64,000 bases of DNA from Rubripirellula reticaptiva (GTDB lineage: Bacteria; Planctomycetota; Planctomycetia; Pirellulales; Pirellulaceae). Below the pieces are notes generated by a model. That model saw only the letters and a program-made list of their open reading frames with translations, did no database searches and had not been told where the DNA came from. Below, one piece after another: positions 26,252-34,308 of this stretch. Position 1 is the stretch's first letter. Every line of letters starts with the position of its first letter. Both the position numbers and the translations under genes were made by a program. The stretch is from NCBI RefSeq assembly GCF_007860175.1, contig NZ_SJPX01000002.1, positions 248,001-312,000 of the forward strand. Reading direction: 5' to 3'.

Positions 26252-27463
26252 TCAGTGCAAATGTTTCTTTTTTTGAGACTCAGATTGGTTATTAAATCGG
26301 TTGAGTTGGTTAAACAACACTTGCGACGTTCCAGTGTGACTGAAAGCTTGCCTTCCGACTTCATAAGTGATGCGTCCCAACTTCACTCGCGTCTCACAGT
26401 CACTCAGCCTTTTCACACATTCAAGCAACTCGACATCGCCTGATGCAGTTAATACACCACAATTTGCATCACGGCACCAACGTATCGCCGACGCGTACAC
26501 CGGCCCAAACACCAATACCGGCAGCCCCGTAGCAGAATAGTCTGTAAGCTTACTTGGAAAATGGATTGCCATATTGCACCGATCTTGATCTGAGAAGGAA
26601 ATCGGCAAATACAAGATATCGGCTTCACGTTGAAGAGTCTCGACAATCTCTGCTGCGGGAACCAATCCACGAAATCGTGCACGAGGAGACTGAAAACCGG
26701 ATTTCTTGGCATCTTCGCTTGTAAACGGGCCGTACATTAGAATCTCCGCGTTAACTGACAACTCGTCCAATACAGCGCAAAGCGAATTAAGAGAATCGAT
26801 GAATCCTTTGGAATTCAACGATCCCGCAAACGCGAAACGGAGCGTGCTCGTGGTCTTTGGCCGTGGCTCCTGGTAGGTAATAGCTGAGACCTGCTTTGAA
26901 CGCCCGGGATACAGGACCACTCCACTAGCAGAATATCGCTCTCGATACTCATCTACCATGTACGGCGAAACACAGAGCCTTGAAGCCGCATCACGATAGA
27001 CCTGGGAAAACCTAACTTGAAAAAATCTCTTTGCCCGTGAACTTAATTCGATCGTACTTGGAACATCATCATGTACTATGAAATGCAGCGGAACTCCCAG
27101 TTGCTCTGCCAACTGCGCTGCAGCAATCCAAGAGAACCCATGACCGACCGTCAAAATGGCATCGGGCTTGCAGTTCTGCATCGTCTTGAGCACCACGGAT
27201 TTGAGTCGATACTGTGCGTACACTGCAAGGACAGATAAGTAATACGTCGTGAATCGCGTGGTCCTCAGTCTCTGCAATGGATAGGGAATGTAGGCATAAC
27301 TGCCATGAACCAATCTGCGACGGTCTTCAGATTGGATTCCACACTCAATTACATGCAATCGATCCGCCGGATAATCCTCCAACAATCGATAGAGAAGCGC
27401 CGATCCGTGATAGGAGCACTCAACAGGCACATCGCCCACGTAAAGTAACTTAGGTAACGTCAT
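26252..27463 (-). CDS. GT-B glycosyltransferase, divergent
   Basis: ATG at 27463, 403 residues; a TTG one codon earlier also opens the frame. PKLLYVGDVPVECSYHGSAL, DAILTVGHGFSWIAAAQLAE and LHFIVHDDVPS belong to a GT-B N-terminal domain. LRFAFAGSLNSKGFIDSL, EILMYGPFTSEDA and FPSKLTDYSATGLPVLVFGP form the donor-binding half, with the PSKL...YSATGLP pattern common in EPS enzymes lacking the full EX7E motif. The donor is unknown. It is preceded by the zinc-ribbon methyltransferase gene with a six-base gap. Confidence 0.82.
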   Translation of the reverse strand: MTLPKLLYVGDVPVECSYHGSALLYRLLEDYPADRLHVIECGIQSEDRRRLVHGSYAYIPYPLQRLRTTRFTTYYLSVLAVYAQYRLKSVVLKTMQNCKPDAILTVGHGFSWIAAAQLAEQLGVPLHFIVHDDVPSTIELSSRAKRFFQVRFSQVYRDAASRLCVSPYMVDEYRERYSASGVVLYPGRSKQVSAITYQEPRPKTTSTLRFAFAGSLNSKGFIDSLNSLCAVLDELSVNAEILMYGPFTSEDAKKSGFQSPRARFRGLVPAAEIVETLQREADILYLPISFSDQDRCNMAIHFPSKLTDYSATGLPVLVFGPVYASAIRWCRDANCGVLTASGDVELLECVKRLSDCETRVKLGRITYEVGRQAFSHTGTSQVLFNQLNRFNNQSESQKKKHLH

Positions 27464-27469
27464 CAATAG

Positions 27470-28438
27470 CTACTGCTTGCGGAACCTAACGATGACATGA
27501 TCCTGGCCGCAGGTGTATGCGGGTAACTCGGTCCAGTTCTTCGCACGCCTAAGATAGGGAATAAAACGCAATACAGTGCGACTTAAAAATGTTTTATTAC
27601 TGAATTGACAATACGCAAATCGCTGCAGCGTTTGTCGCATTCGATCCGGAAACGGAGTGTCGTAATGAGAGCAGGGTTCGTACGAAACTAAGTCGAGCCC
27701 TAATGCATCGGCCAAGTAATCTGCGTACCGACGCGTCATCATGACTAAGTGTTCAACATTCCTGAAATACCACGAGTTCGCAAGATTCCTGACCATTGGC
27801 GTTGAATCAGCATCACCGGTGCAAATTATGAGTTCTCCGTCACGCGAAAGCGAGTTTGCTGCTTCGGAAAGAAGCCCCTTAGGGTTACCGAGGTGCTCAA
27901 AAACGTCCACCAAAACAACGACCGAAAATTTTTCTGTAAAGTTGCTCATTGAAAGGCTTCCAGGTTCGACCATAGTGATTCCCTTCGCCGCAGCCTTTTC
28001 GGCAGATGCTGGATTGATTTCGATACCGTAGCATTCGAGCTTGTCGGTTACACGCGATAAAAGACGCCCCGAACTACACCCTATATCCAGTACCAATGAG
28101 CCACTTTTTGCATTTTTCAAGTGGCCGAGTACAAGACGTTCATTCGGAAACAGACCTTCAATTTCCCACTTGCTGAAATCGACTACTCTGTAATAGCGAT
28201 CAAGCGAGGAAGCGTTCAGCACCTGCGACTTAAAGACGAGCCCGCATTCTTTGCAGCGCATTGCCTCATAGCTCGGCTGGCCGAATGACTCGTTTCCAAC
28301 GCGAACCTTGAACGAAGAGCCAGCAGGCCCGTCTGGCTGGAAGTGCGAGCTGCTGCAGCCAGGGCAAAACTCAACTTTCGCGGTCGTCATGCTTTCATCA
28401 TGGTTTACGTCCAAAGCCTCTTGAATCATTTCTTGCAT
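27470..28438 (-). CDS. SAM-dependent methyltransferase with N-terminal zinc ribbon
   Basis: ATG at 28438, 322 residues. Cys25-x2-Cys28 and Cys62-x2-Cys65 form a zinc ribbon (FCPGC, RCKECG). The class I fold follows with VLDIGCSSGRLL (motif I, about 115-126), YGIEINP and VVLVDVFEHLGNP. This arrangement is known from sugar and small-molecule C- or O-methyltransferases of surface-glycan loci. ATG at 28438 directly follows the TGA of the upstream gene (28439-28441), with no gap, so translation is likely coupled. The substrate is probably a nucleotide-linked or glycan sugar. Confidence 0.88.
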   Translation of the reverse strand: MQEMIQEALDVNHDESMTTAKVEFCPGCSSSHFQPDGPAGSSFKVRVGNESFGQPSYEAMRCKECGLVFKSQVLNASSLDRYYRVVDFSKWEIEGLFPNERLVLGHLKNAKSGSLVLDIGCSSGRLLSRVTDKLECYGIEINPASAEKAAAKGITMVEPGSLSMSNFTEKFSVVVLVDVFEHLGNPKGLLSEAANSLSRDGELIICTGDADSTPMVRNLANSWYFRNVEHLVMMTRRYADYLADALGLDLVSYEPCSHYDTPFPDRMRQTLQRFAYCQFSNKTFLSRTVLRFIPYLRRAKNWTELPAYTCGQDHVIVRFRKQ

Positions 28439-29170
28439 TCATAACCTCGGCCGTATGAAAAGACCATCTGCAAAAAGTAGGGTTTCACTCTTCGGGTCTA
28501 CCGCCTGATTGAAGAATCCCGCAAATTGCAACCCAGACTCTTCGAGTAGCCCAATCACTTCGTAGTACTTAGACTGATCTTTGTACAATGGTGCGAAAAG
28601 CAACTCGACAAGAGCAATATCAACACACGATAGCGTCTTGGTCGCTCCCGCGAGAACACTAGACTCGTATCCCTGAACGTCAATCTTTAGGGAAATGCGA
28701 TTCTTGGGAGCATTAATTTCTCCCATTATTTCATCAAGCGTTCTAATTGGAATCCTGACGCTGCCAATGGGTGCGCTGTTTGGCCAGACTTCGATGTGCT
28801 TTTCAGCAATCGGAAGCAGCGAACTGCTTGGCGAAAAGCCCGAAATTTCCATTTCCATTTCGCCGCTAGTTGCCCCTAGCCCCTCTCGACGACAATCCCA
28901 AGATGAATCGGCAGCGGCAGTAGCGCGCAGTAAATCAAATATGCTTGGCTGTGGCTCGAACGATATGATCCGACCATTGAATCCATTTTCTCGAAATTCA
29001 AGTCCGGTTTGTCCCGAATTAGCTCCAACATCAAGAAGAAGCTCTATCGACATCTGTTGATGTAAATGATGTATAAAACCGGAGCCTGAATCACGATTTT
29101 TTATCCGAATCAGACGGCGCCCCTTCTTTTCTAGATATTTAGTGACGGCAGATTTAAGTAAGCGACTCAT
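28439..29170 (-). CDS. FkbM family methyltransferase
   Basis: I place the start at the ATG at 29170 (MSRLLKSAVTKYLEKKG, 243 residues). The frame is open to 29239, which would overlap the upstream gene by 44 bases. SAM-binding motif IELLLDVGANSGQTGLEF, RIISFEPQPSIFDLL and ISLKIDVQGYESSVLAGA are the FkbM hallmarks. This family O-methylates sugars or sugar-like hydroxyls in polysaccharides and natural products. It probably works with the zinc-ribbon methyltransferase downstream. Confidence 0.9.
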   Translation of the reverse strand: MSRLLKSAVTKYLEKKGRRLIRIKNRDSGSGFIHHLHQQMSIELLLDVGANSGQTGLEFRENGFNGRIISFEPQPSIFDLLRATAAADSSWDCRREGLGATSGEMEMEISGFSPSSSLLPIAEKHIEVWPNSAPIGSVRIPIRTLDEIMGEINAPKNRISLKIDVQGYESSVLAGATKTLSCVDIALVELLFAPLYKDQSKYYEVIGLLEESGLQFAGFFNQAVDPKSETLLFADGLFIRPRL

Positions 29171-29195
29171 GTAGCGTGGTCCTAAAAACTTCGCA

Positions 29196-29747
29196 TTATG
29201 CATTGCGAGAACGAAGCTTGCGTGCCGGAACACCAACAACTATCGTGCGCGCTAGAACATCATGTGTTACAACAGCGCCAGCTCCAATGACAGCACCGTC
29301 GTTGATCGTGACACCTGGCAACACAGTGACATTGGATCCAATCCACACATCGTTTCCTATTCGCACGGGTGACGAGACAATTGTCTCCGTCATTGGTTTT
29401 ACTGAACGATAGTCGTGGGTAATGGACGTGATAGAACTGTGTGTTCCAATCATTACGTTGTTGCCGATTTCAACGCCACCACCTCCCCAGATATGAACGT
29501 AGGAGGCGAGGTAAACGCAATCACCCATCGAAACCTTCTCCGGGCACACGACGGTAACGGGCATCCAAAATCTGACATCGTTTCCACAAGACGCCAAGCT
29601 CCGTCGTGCATTTGATTCTTCAGCAATGCTCATCCACTCACGCAATTTCGCACACAAAAATCGACTACACTGCGTCGTCGCGCTCCATCCCCAAGCGCGT
29701 CCAAGTCTGCTGGAAATACGTCTTAAAAAACTAGCTCGCTTCGCCAT
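29196..29747 (-). CDS. hexapeptide-repeat acetyltransferase
   Basis: ATG at 29747, 183 residues. A positively charged helical N-terminus precedes a left-handed beta-helix: GDCVYLASYVHIWGGGGVEI, IGNNVMIGTHSSITSITHDY, IGNDVWIGSNVTVLPGVTIN and AVIGAGAVVTHDV, ending VVGVPARKLR. The THDY stretch fits the catalytic histidine loop. It likely O-acetylates a sugar of the exported glycan. Its start lies within the end of the ABC transporter ATPase gene (17-base overlap). Confidence 0.9.
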   Translation of the reverse strand: MAKRASFLRRISSRLGRAWGWSATTQCSRFLCAKLREWMSIAEESNARRSLASCGNDVRFWMPVTVVCPEKVSMGDCVYLASYVHIWGGGGVEIGNNVMIGTHSSITSITHDYRSVKPMTETIVSSPVRIGNDVWIGSNVTVLPGVTINDGAVIGAGAVVTHDVLARTIVVGVPARKLRSRNA

Positions 29748-31011
29748 GTTCCCAATTCAACCGAAAACTAAGCAATCCGAAACGATGGTCAAAGGGTCTT
29801 CCGTCGTCGAAGTGGTCAAGAACATCGAACGAAACAATATCTTCACACCAGTCTTCGATGTCGTTTCCTGACGAAAAAAGGCCGGCGGAGATTGAGTATG
29901 TGCCTGGCAGCAATTGAATTCCATCAATCCGTGCGAGAATTTTGCCAGCACGGCCGAATTGAATTGGTGCATTGTTGTCCCGCATGATGCTGCACACCGG
30001 AATCGCGCCTTGATCACTTGCAATTGACAGCCAGGCAGTCGCCTTAATGTCGGCCTTCGCGGAATAGTGCAAATGCAAGTTGATCGGCTCACCGATTGCG
30101 AATTGATTCTGCGGTTCACCACTACAATTACGCAAGGAGACACGGGAAAGCTCTGCGTTTCGGGAACCGCGAAGATGCTGCATCGGCAAGATTTTCTGAT
30201 CCGATGCGGTCTGCTTGTCTGGGTTCATGTAATGGGAAATTACGTCACGAACAGGTCCGGCCAACTCTACCCTGCCGGCACGCAGCATGACGCACCTATC
30301 ACAAAGCGAGGAGACTGCTCCCATATTGTGACTAACGAAAAGCACTGTCCGCCCTCCTTTTGCTACCTCTCCGATCTTGCCGAGGCACTTTTTCTGAAAC
30401 TGTATGTCACCCACCGCCAAGACTTCATCGACGACCAAGATTTCAGGATCAAGGTGAGCTGCGACTGCGAACGCCAAACGCACATACATTCCTGATGAGT
30501 AGCGTTTGACTGGCGTATCAAGAAATCTCTCGACCTCTGAGAACTCGACAATTTCATCGAATTTCGTTCGTATTTCCCTCCGAGCCATTCCCAGAATTGC
30601 ACCGTTGAGAAATATGTTTTCACGCCCCGTCAGCTCAGGGTGAAATCCAGTGCCAACTTCCAGCAAACTTGCAACACGCCCTCGCAGCTTCACTCGCCCG
30701 CGTGTCGGTTCAGTAATTCGACTCAATACTTTTAGAAGGGTGCTTTTGCCCGCCCCGTTACGGCCGATGACACCCACGACTTCTCCTGCGTTGACATCAA
30801 AAGAAACGTCATTCAACGCCCAAAACTCTTCGACTTCATCGCCTTGCACAATTTGCTTGCCGCGCGCCATGTCAAGCGATTTACGGCCGAAACTCTTAAA
30901 GTTGCGGCTGACCACATCACGAAGCGTGGTGTAACGCTCAGAGGATTGCGATTGATGCCCGACAAGGTACGACTTGCCAAGCTGTTCGACGGAGATGATT
31001 GGTGAGGACAA
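29731..31011 (-). CDS. wzt: polysaccharide ABC exporter ATPase (Wzt-like) with C-terminal glycan-binding domain
   Basis: TTG at 31011, 426 residues. ATPase: Walker A GRNGAGKST (83-91), Q-loop region VASLLEVGTGFHPELTGREN, signature YSSGM (171-175), Walker B ILVVDE (191-196) and His228 in FVSHN. Residues about 260-426 form a separate beta-rich domain (INLHLHYSAKADIKATAWLS, GTYSISAGLFSSG) resembling the Wzt C-terminal domain that recognises the terminal modification of the glycan before export. Such domains often bind methylated or phosphorylated ends, and two methyltransferases lie directly downstream in the operon. It pairs with the Wzm permease 69 bases upstream. Confidence 0.93.
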   Translation of the reverse strand: MSSPIISVEQLGKSYLVGHQSQSSERYTTLRDVVSRNFKSFGRKSLDMARGKQIVQGDEVEEFWALNDVSFDVNAGEVVGVIGRNGAGKSTLLKVLSRITEPTRGRVKLRGRVASLLEVGTGFHPELTGRENIFLNGAILGMARREIRTKFDEIVEFSEVERFLDTPVKRYSSGMYVRLAFAVAAHLDPEILVVDEVLAVGDIQFQKKCLGKIGEVAKGGRTVLFVSHNMGAVSSLCDRCVMLRAGRVELAGPVRDVISHYMNPDKQTASDQKILPMQHLRGSRNAELSRVSLRNCSGEPQNQFAIGEPINLHLHYSAKADIKATAWLSIASDQGAIPVCSIMRDNNAPIQFGRAGKILARIDGIQLLPGTYSISAGLFSSGNDIEDWCEDIVSFDVLDHFDDGRPFDHRFGLLSFRLNWEHGEAS

Positions 31012-31080
31012 GCTGTGAAGTTTGTAGTGAAAAGGTTAAAATTTGAAAGCAAAGAACGAACAAACGGATGGATTGTACGG

Positions 31081-31935
31081 TCAGATGAGGTCAGCGAACG
31101 ACTTCTCCATTTTCCGAAATTGGCGGATTCCGAACCACAAGAAGAACGCGGTGACAGTGAGGCTGCCAGCGAAACCGGGCCAGTAGATCGTGCTCTCGCC
31201 TAAGATACACCAACGGAATCCATCGATCACTCCGACGACGGGGTTGAGCGAGTAGAGCAGTCGCCATTTTTCGGGGATTACACTGCTGCTAAATCCGACC
31301 GGCGAAACATACAAACCGAACTGCACGATGAACGGAATGATGTAGCGAAAGTCGCGATACTTAACGTTCAGCGCTGTGATCCAAAGAGCCGGCCCCAAGC
31401 TAGCGAAGAACGCAAGCACGACAAAAACCGGCAGCAACAGAATTTGCCACCCTGGCAACCACTGATACCAGACCATCATCAGCACCAGCAACGAAAAGCT
31501 GATCAAGAAATCAATGAACGCAACGACAACTGTTGATGCCGGAACGATCAGTCGCGGGAAATACACTTTGCTGATCAAGTTTGCGTTTGCTACCAGACTG
31601 CTCGAAGCATCTGACAATGCAGTTGAGAAGAAGGTCCAAGGCAACATTCCCGCAAAAACCAGCAGCGCGTACGGCGCCGTCCCATCGCTAGGTAAACCAG
31701 CGACTTTTCCGAAGACGATTGTAAATACAATCATCGTCAGCATAGGGCGAATGAACGCCCATAGCACGCCGATAACGGTTTGCTTATAGCGAACCGAAAC
31801 GTCGCGCCAAGCAAGCACTTGGAACAGTTCACGATAGCGCCAAAGGTCTGCCCAATAGTGCTTTTCGGCGAGGCCAGCTTCCAGAACGAGTTCGTACTGC
31901 GGCTGTGATTCGGGTGAGGCGGTCTGCTCTAACAT
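31081..31935 (-). CDS. wzm: polysaccharide ABC exporter permease (Wzm-like)
   Basis: ATG at 31935, 284 residues with about six membrane segments. Before the first segment is the conserved ELFQVLAWRDVSVRYKQTVIG, characteristic of ABC-2 type glycan exporters of the Wzm/KpsM/RfbA group. YFPRLIVPASTVV and ALNVKYRDFRYIIPF are further family motifs. It forms the membrane channel for the Wzt ATPase encoded next. The first codons overlap a truncated dehydrogenase frame (ATGTTAG, 31929-31935), so a deletion or insertion event reached the gene start. Confidence 0.93.
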   Translation of the reverse strand: MLEQTASPESQPQYELVLEAGLAEKHYWADLWRYRELFQVLAWRDVSVRYKQTVIGVLWAFIRPMLTMIVFTIVFGKVAGLPSDGTAPYALLVFAGMLPWTFFSTALSDASSSLVANANLISKVYFPRLIVPASTVVVAFIDFLISFSLLVLMMVWYQWLPGWQILLLPVFVVLAFFASLGPALWITALNVKYRDFRYIIPFIVQFGLYVSPVGFSSSVIPEKWRLLYSLNPVVGVIDGFRWCILGESTIYWPGFAGSLTVTAFFLWFGIRQFRKMEKSFADLI

Positions 31936-32138
31936 GTGATGTGCTTGATGTAGCTTTCACTGCGGTTGATCGCGTCGACCTTGGTGTCATCGATATCAAA
32001 ACCAATCGTGCTGTGCTTGGCAGAGGAATAAGCGAGCACCAGCGGAAGACCGACGTAGCCAAGCCCGACGACTCCGACAGTTGCGGTGCCGGCGGTTAGT
32101 TTTTCAGCGAGTGCGATTTGATTGACTTGTTTTGACAC
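31929..32138 (-). pseudogene. N-terminal fragment of a nucleotide-sugar dehydrogenase
   Basis: From a GTG at 32138 (VSKQVNQIALAEKL) about 69 codons run to the TAG within the Wzm start. VGVVGLGYVGLPLVLAYSS is the Rossmann GxGYVGLP motif, then TIGFDIDDTKVDAINR and SYIKHI. These match the first 70 of about 430 residues of the UDP-ManNAc/UDP-glucose dehydrogenase family (WecC/TviB type). The rest is missing, so the enzyme cannot be made from this copy. Upstream in frame is a repetitive ACAGG array whose translation looks like MPVACCLLP repeats and is not protein. Confidence 0.88.
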
Positions 32139-32149
32139 GGGGATTTGGT

Positions 32150-32330
32150 AGGTAACAGGTGGCGTTAATAGGCGACAGGTGGCGTCAGTAGGTAACAGGT
32201 GACAGGTGACAGGCAACAGGCAACAGGCAACAGGCAACAGGCAACAGGCAACAGGCAACAGGTAACAGGTGACAGGTGACAGGTGACAGGTAACAGGTTT
32301 TGCCTGTGACCTGTGACCTGATTGCTATGA
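32150..32330. repeat. heptanucleotide array, CAACAGG / TGACAGG type (family E)
   Basis: About 20 imperfect 7-bp units with core ACAGG (GTAACAG, TGACAGG, and a run of CAACAGG at 32214-32262), followed by CTGTGACCTGTGACCTGATT, which is complementary to the array, so the whole can fold back. Similar arrays lie at 33121, 34195, 34931, 37205, 11226 and 11844. Confidence 0.9.
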
Positions 32331-32343
32331 CCTATTTCTTTTT

Positions 32344-33114
32344 TCAAACGGGGAAGGGTTGGTCGGTTTGGGCTAGGTTGATGAATTCGAGGATCTCTTG
32401 GCCGCCGCCGGGGTAGATCAGTTCGGCGAGTTGGTGGGCGATGTCGTGGTCGATCCGGGTACGATTGCCTTTGGCAATACTGCGAAAATCAACCGCGTCT
32501 TGCAGCTTGCGTTCAAAGAGTCGGTATGGCGAGACGATCGCGGAATACTTGGCGGCTAGGGCGGCTTCGATGATGGGGAGCCGATGGCCGGTGTCGCTGT
32601 CGGTGATGTGATGTTGGCTCAAAATTGCTTCGTACAGTGAATCGGTCGGCCGCATCAGGTCGATCACCACTTTGACTTCACCGTCGACTCCGATTTCACC
32701 GGGATCACGCAAACGGATCACGATCGGGCCGCTGTCGGGCACCAGTCTTGGCCACCGCTTTAGGACGGCTGCCAGTGCGGCATCGATTTGTTCGTTGTCG
32801 ATCAAGACATCGACGTCCTGCGTGGCTCGCGGTTGCGGCAGGTAGCCGACGTATCCGTACAGCCCCATCAACACCCAACGATCCACTCCCGCAGCAACGA
32901 TCGTTTCAATCAATTCGTCGGGAGTGATGAACATCGATTCGGGACGATGAGTGCGGCGATAATGGCGAACGATGTCGGATGCGATTCGATAGCCTGCGGC
33001 ATGTCCCATCGGTGAGCCGGGAATGGGATCATCGTGGCTGAAATCGGTTTGGCCAGGATACCTGGTCTCCATTCGCTCGCGGATGAGCTGCGATCGGATT
33101 TGTGGGGTGAGCAA
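32344..33114 (-). CDS. nucleotidyltransferase-fold protein (AbiEii/MNT-like)
   Basis: TTG at 33114, 256 residues; METRYPGQTDFSHDDP at codon 15 offers an ATG alternative. WVLMGLYGYVGYLPQPRATQDVDVLIDNEQ carries a G-x-RxTxDxDxL pattern of the pol-beta nucleotidyltransferase fold, with Asp-x-Asp for metal. The later LPIIEAALAAKYSAI and RKLQDAVDFRSI helices occur in the AbiEii/UTRA-like group. It could transfer a nucleotide to a protein or RNA, but no toxin or antitoxin partner is adjacent. ACAGG arrays flank it on both sides, and a related gene lies 500 bases upstream. Confidence 0.72.
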   Translation of the reverse strand: MLTPQIRSQLIRERMETRYPGQTDFSHDDPIPGSPMGHAAGYRIASDIVRHYRRTHRPESMFITPDELIETIVAAGVDRWVLMGLYGYVGYLPQPRATQDVDVLIDNEQIDAALAAVLKRWPRLVPDSGPIVIRLRDPGEIGVDGEVKVVIDLMRPTDSLYEAILSQHHITDSDTGHRLPIIEAALAAKYSAIVSPYRLFERKLQDAVDFRSIAKGNRTRIDHDIAHQLAELIYPGGGQEILEFINLAQTDQPFPV

Positions 33115-33120
33115 GGGAGT

Positions 33121-33225
33121 TTAAGAGGTGACAGGCGTCAGGTGACAGGCGTCAGTAAATAAGCGACAGGTTTCAGGTTTCAGGTTTTTCGTGTTGGCTG
33201 TGACCTGTTCCCTGATTGCTCTTCT
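33121..33225. repeat. heptanucleotide array with fold-back tail (family E)
   Basis: GGTGACAGGCGTCAGGTGAC and further GACAGG/TTTCAGG units, then GGCTGTGACCTGTTCCCTGA. The tail CTGTGACCTGTTCCCTGATT also appears at the end of the 32150 array with few changes. Confidence 0.8.
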
Positions 33226-33235
33226 GCGGTCGTGC

Positions 33236-33590
33236 AGTTTTACTTCTCCCCTTTTCAGGAGAACCTGAGCGTCAGTGAGGGGAAGATGACAGCACCGGGC
33301 CCTCTCCTCGCTTAGGCTCGATTCTCCCAGAGGGAGAGTGAAGTTAACGCTTTTGAAACAACTAATCTTCACCCGCCTTGGGGAGGGTCGGAGCCGAGGT
33401 ACGAGGTTTCGGGAAGGGGATTCGCGACGGACCAATACTCCCATCTTGCCAGATAACCCTCCCCGCGTCGTCGCAAGCTCCTCCGCGACCCTCCCAAAAA
33501 AGGGTGAATTGAATTCGTCAGACTTGGGTAGATACCAATGCCCAGAGGGAGAGTGAAGTTAACGCTTGTGAAACAATGACTTAAAAACTG
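33236..33590 (-). repeat. A repeat plus truncated family C element, minus orientation
   Basis: A module A hairpin (TCTCCCAGAGGGAGA) at about 33321-33338 is followed by a family C element in reverse orientation, 33368 to 33540, that keeps the GTAGATACCAATG end but lacks the other. Next to the intact end is CCCAGAGGGAGAG again and GTGAAGTTAACGCTT, present on both sides. No gene in this interval. Confidence 0.85.
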
Positions 33591-33599
33591 CATGACCTC

Positions 33600-34187
33600 C
33601 TAGCCGTCGGGGTCATTGATGAGTTGTTGCAGTCGGTCGGCGTGGAGGGGGGGGAGCTTTTCCAGCCAGGTTTCGTCGATGAGGCCGACGCTGAGCATGT
33701 CTCGCAGGTGCATTCGATCTTTATCCCGGTACGAATTCAGCTTCATCGTCAGGAGCGCTGGGAGGCTGACGATGTCGTAGTCGTCGGCGGGCTCGATTTC
33801 GGTGACGTCGGCGGAGGGGAGGATGTATTCGGGGCGGACTTTTTCAGCGGCATAGAGCAGATGAACCGCGTCACTGGGACTGCCGTTGGGGCCATCGATG
33901 AAACAATCGACGCCCATGACTTGGTGGTAATGGAAGCCGACCGATTCGAGGGCAAGCTGGATGCGGCCAAAGTCGGCTCGGCGGACCAGGATGTCTACAT
34001 CGCGGGTGTTTCGCACGGCGGCTTCATCGATCCGGGCGACCCATGCGGCGACGGCGTTGCCACCGGCAATACCGTGGGGGACTCCTGCTTCTCGAAGTGC
34101 TTTGGTGGCTCGAAGGGCTCTTTCACGAACGGCTTCCACGGCGCTGATCATCCTTTCCCAGGAAAACGGCTTGAGCTCAGTGGGCAT
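33600..34187 (-). CDS. nucleotidyltransferase-fold protein
   Basis: ATG at 34187, 195 residues. HGIAGGNAVAAWVARIDEAA followed by RNTRDVDILVRRADF is the GG...W / T-x-D-x-D motif of the nucleotidyltransferase superfamily. LPALLTMKLNSYRDKDRMHLRDML is a helix common in AbiEii-like and minimal nucleotidyltransferases. It has no obvious partner. It is related in fold, not closely in sequence, to the protein encoded at 32344. Both lie inside the EPS transcription unit between wzm and the NusG-like gene, where a role in glycan synthesis is not evident; they may be insertions carried by the flanking repeats. Confidence 0.75.
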   Translation of the reverse strand: MPTELKPFSWERMISAVEAVRERALRATKALREAGVPHGIAGGNAVAAWVARIDEAAVRNTRDVDILVRRADFGRIQLALESVGFHYHQVMGVDCFIDGPNGSPSDAVHLLYAAEKVRPEYILPSADVTEIEPADDYDIVSLPALLTMKLNSYRDKDRMHLRDMLSVGLIDETWLEKLPPLHADRLQQLINDPDG

Positions 34188-34194
34188 TTATGTA

Positions 34195-34305
34195 GGTGAT
34201 AGGAATTAGGTGACAGGAATTAGGTGACAGGTGACAGGGTTTAGGGTTTAGGGTTTAGGGTTTTCCTGCTTGCTGTGACCTAAAACCTGTTACCTGTTAC
34301 CTATT
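34195..34305. repeat. ACAGG array with telomere-like GGGTTTA run (family E)
   Basis: Units AGGAATTAGGTGACAG then GTTTAGG repeated three to four times (34236-34262), then GCTGTGACCTAAAACCTGTT, complementary to the array. It separates the NusG-like gene from the nucleotidyltransferase gene. Confidence 0.8.
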
Positions 34306-34308
34306 CTT

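Noticed and set aside
32165-32347. Cys/Leu/Pro-rich frame (VTCHLSPVTCCLLPVACC)
   Set aside because: Translation of the heptanucleotide array.
34236-34262. telomere-like GGGTTTA repeat
   Set aside because: Three to four units inside an ACAGG array; no sign of a linear replicon end.
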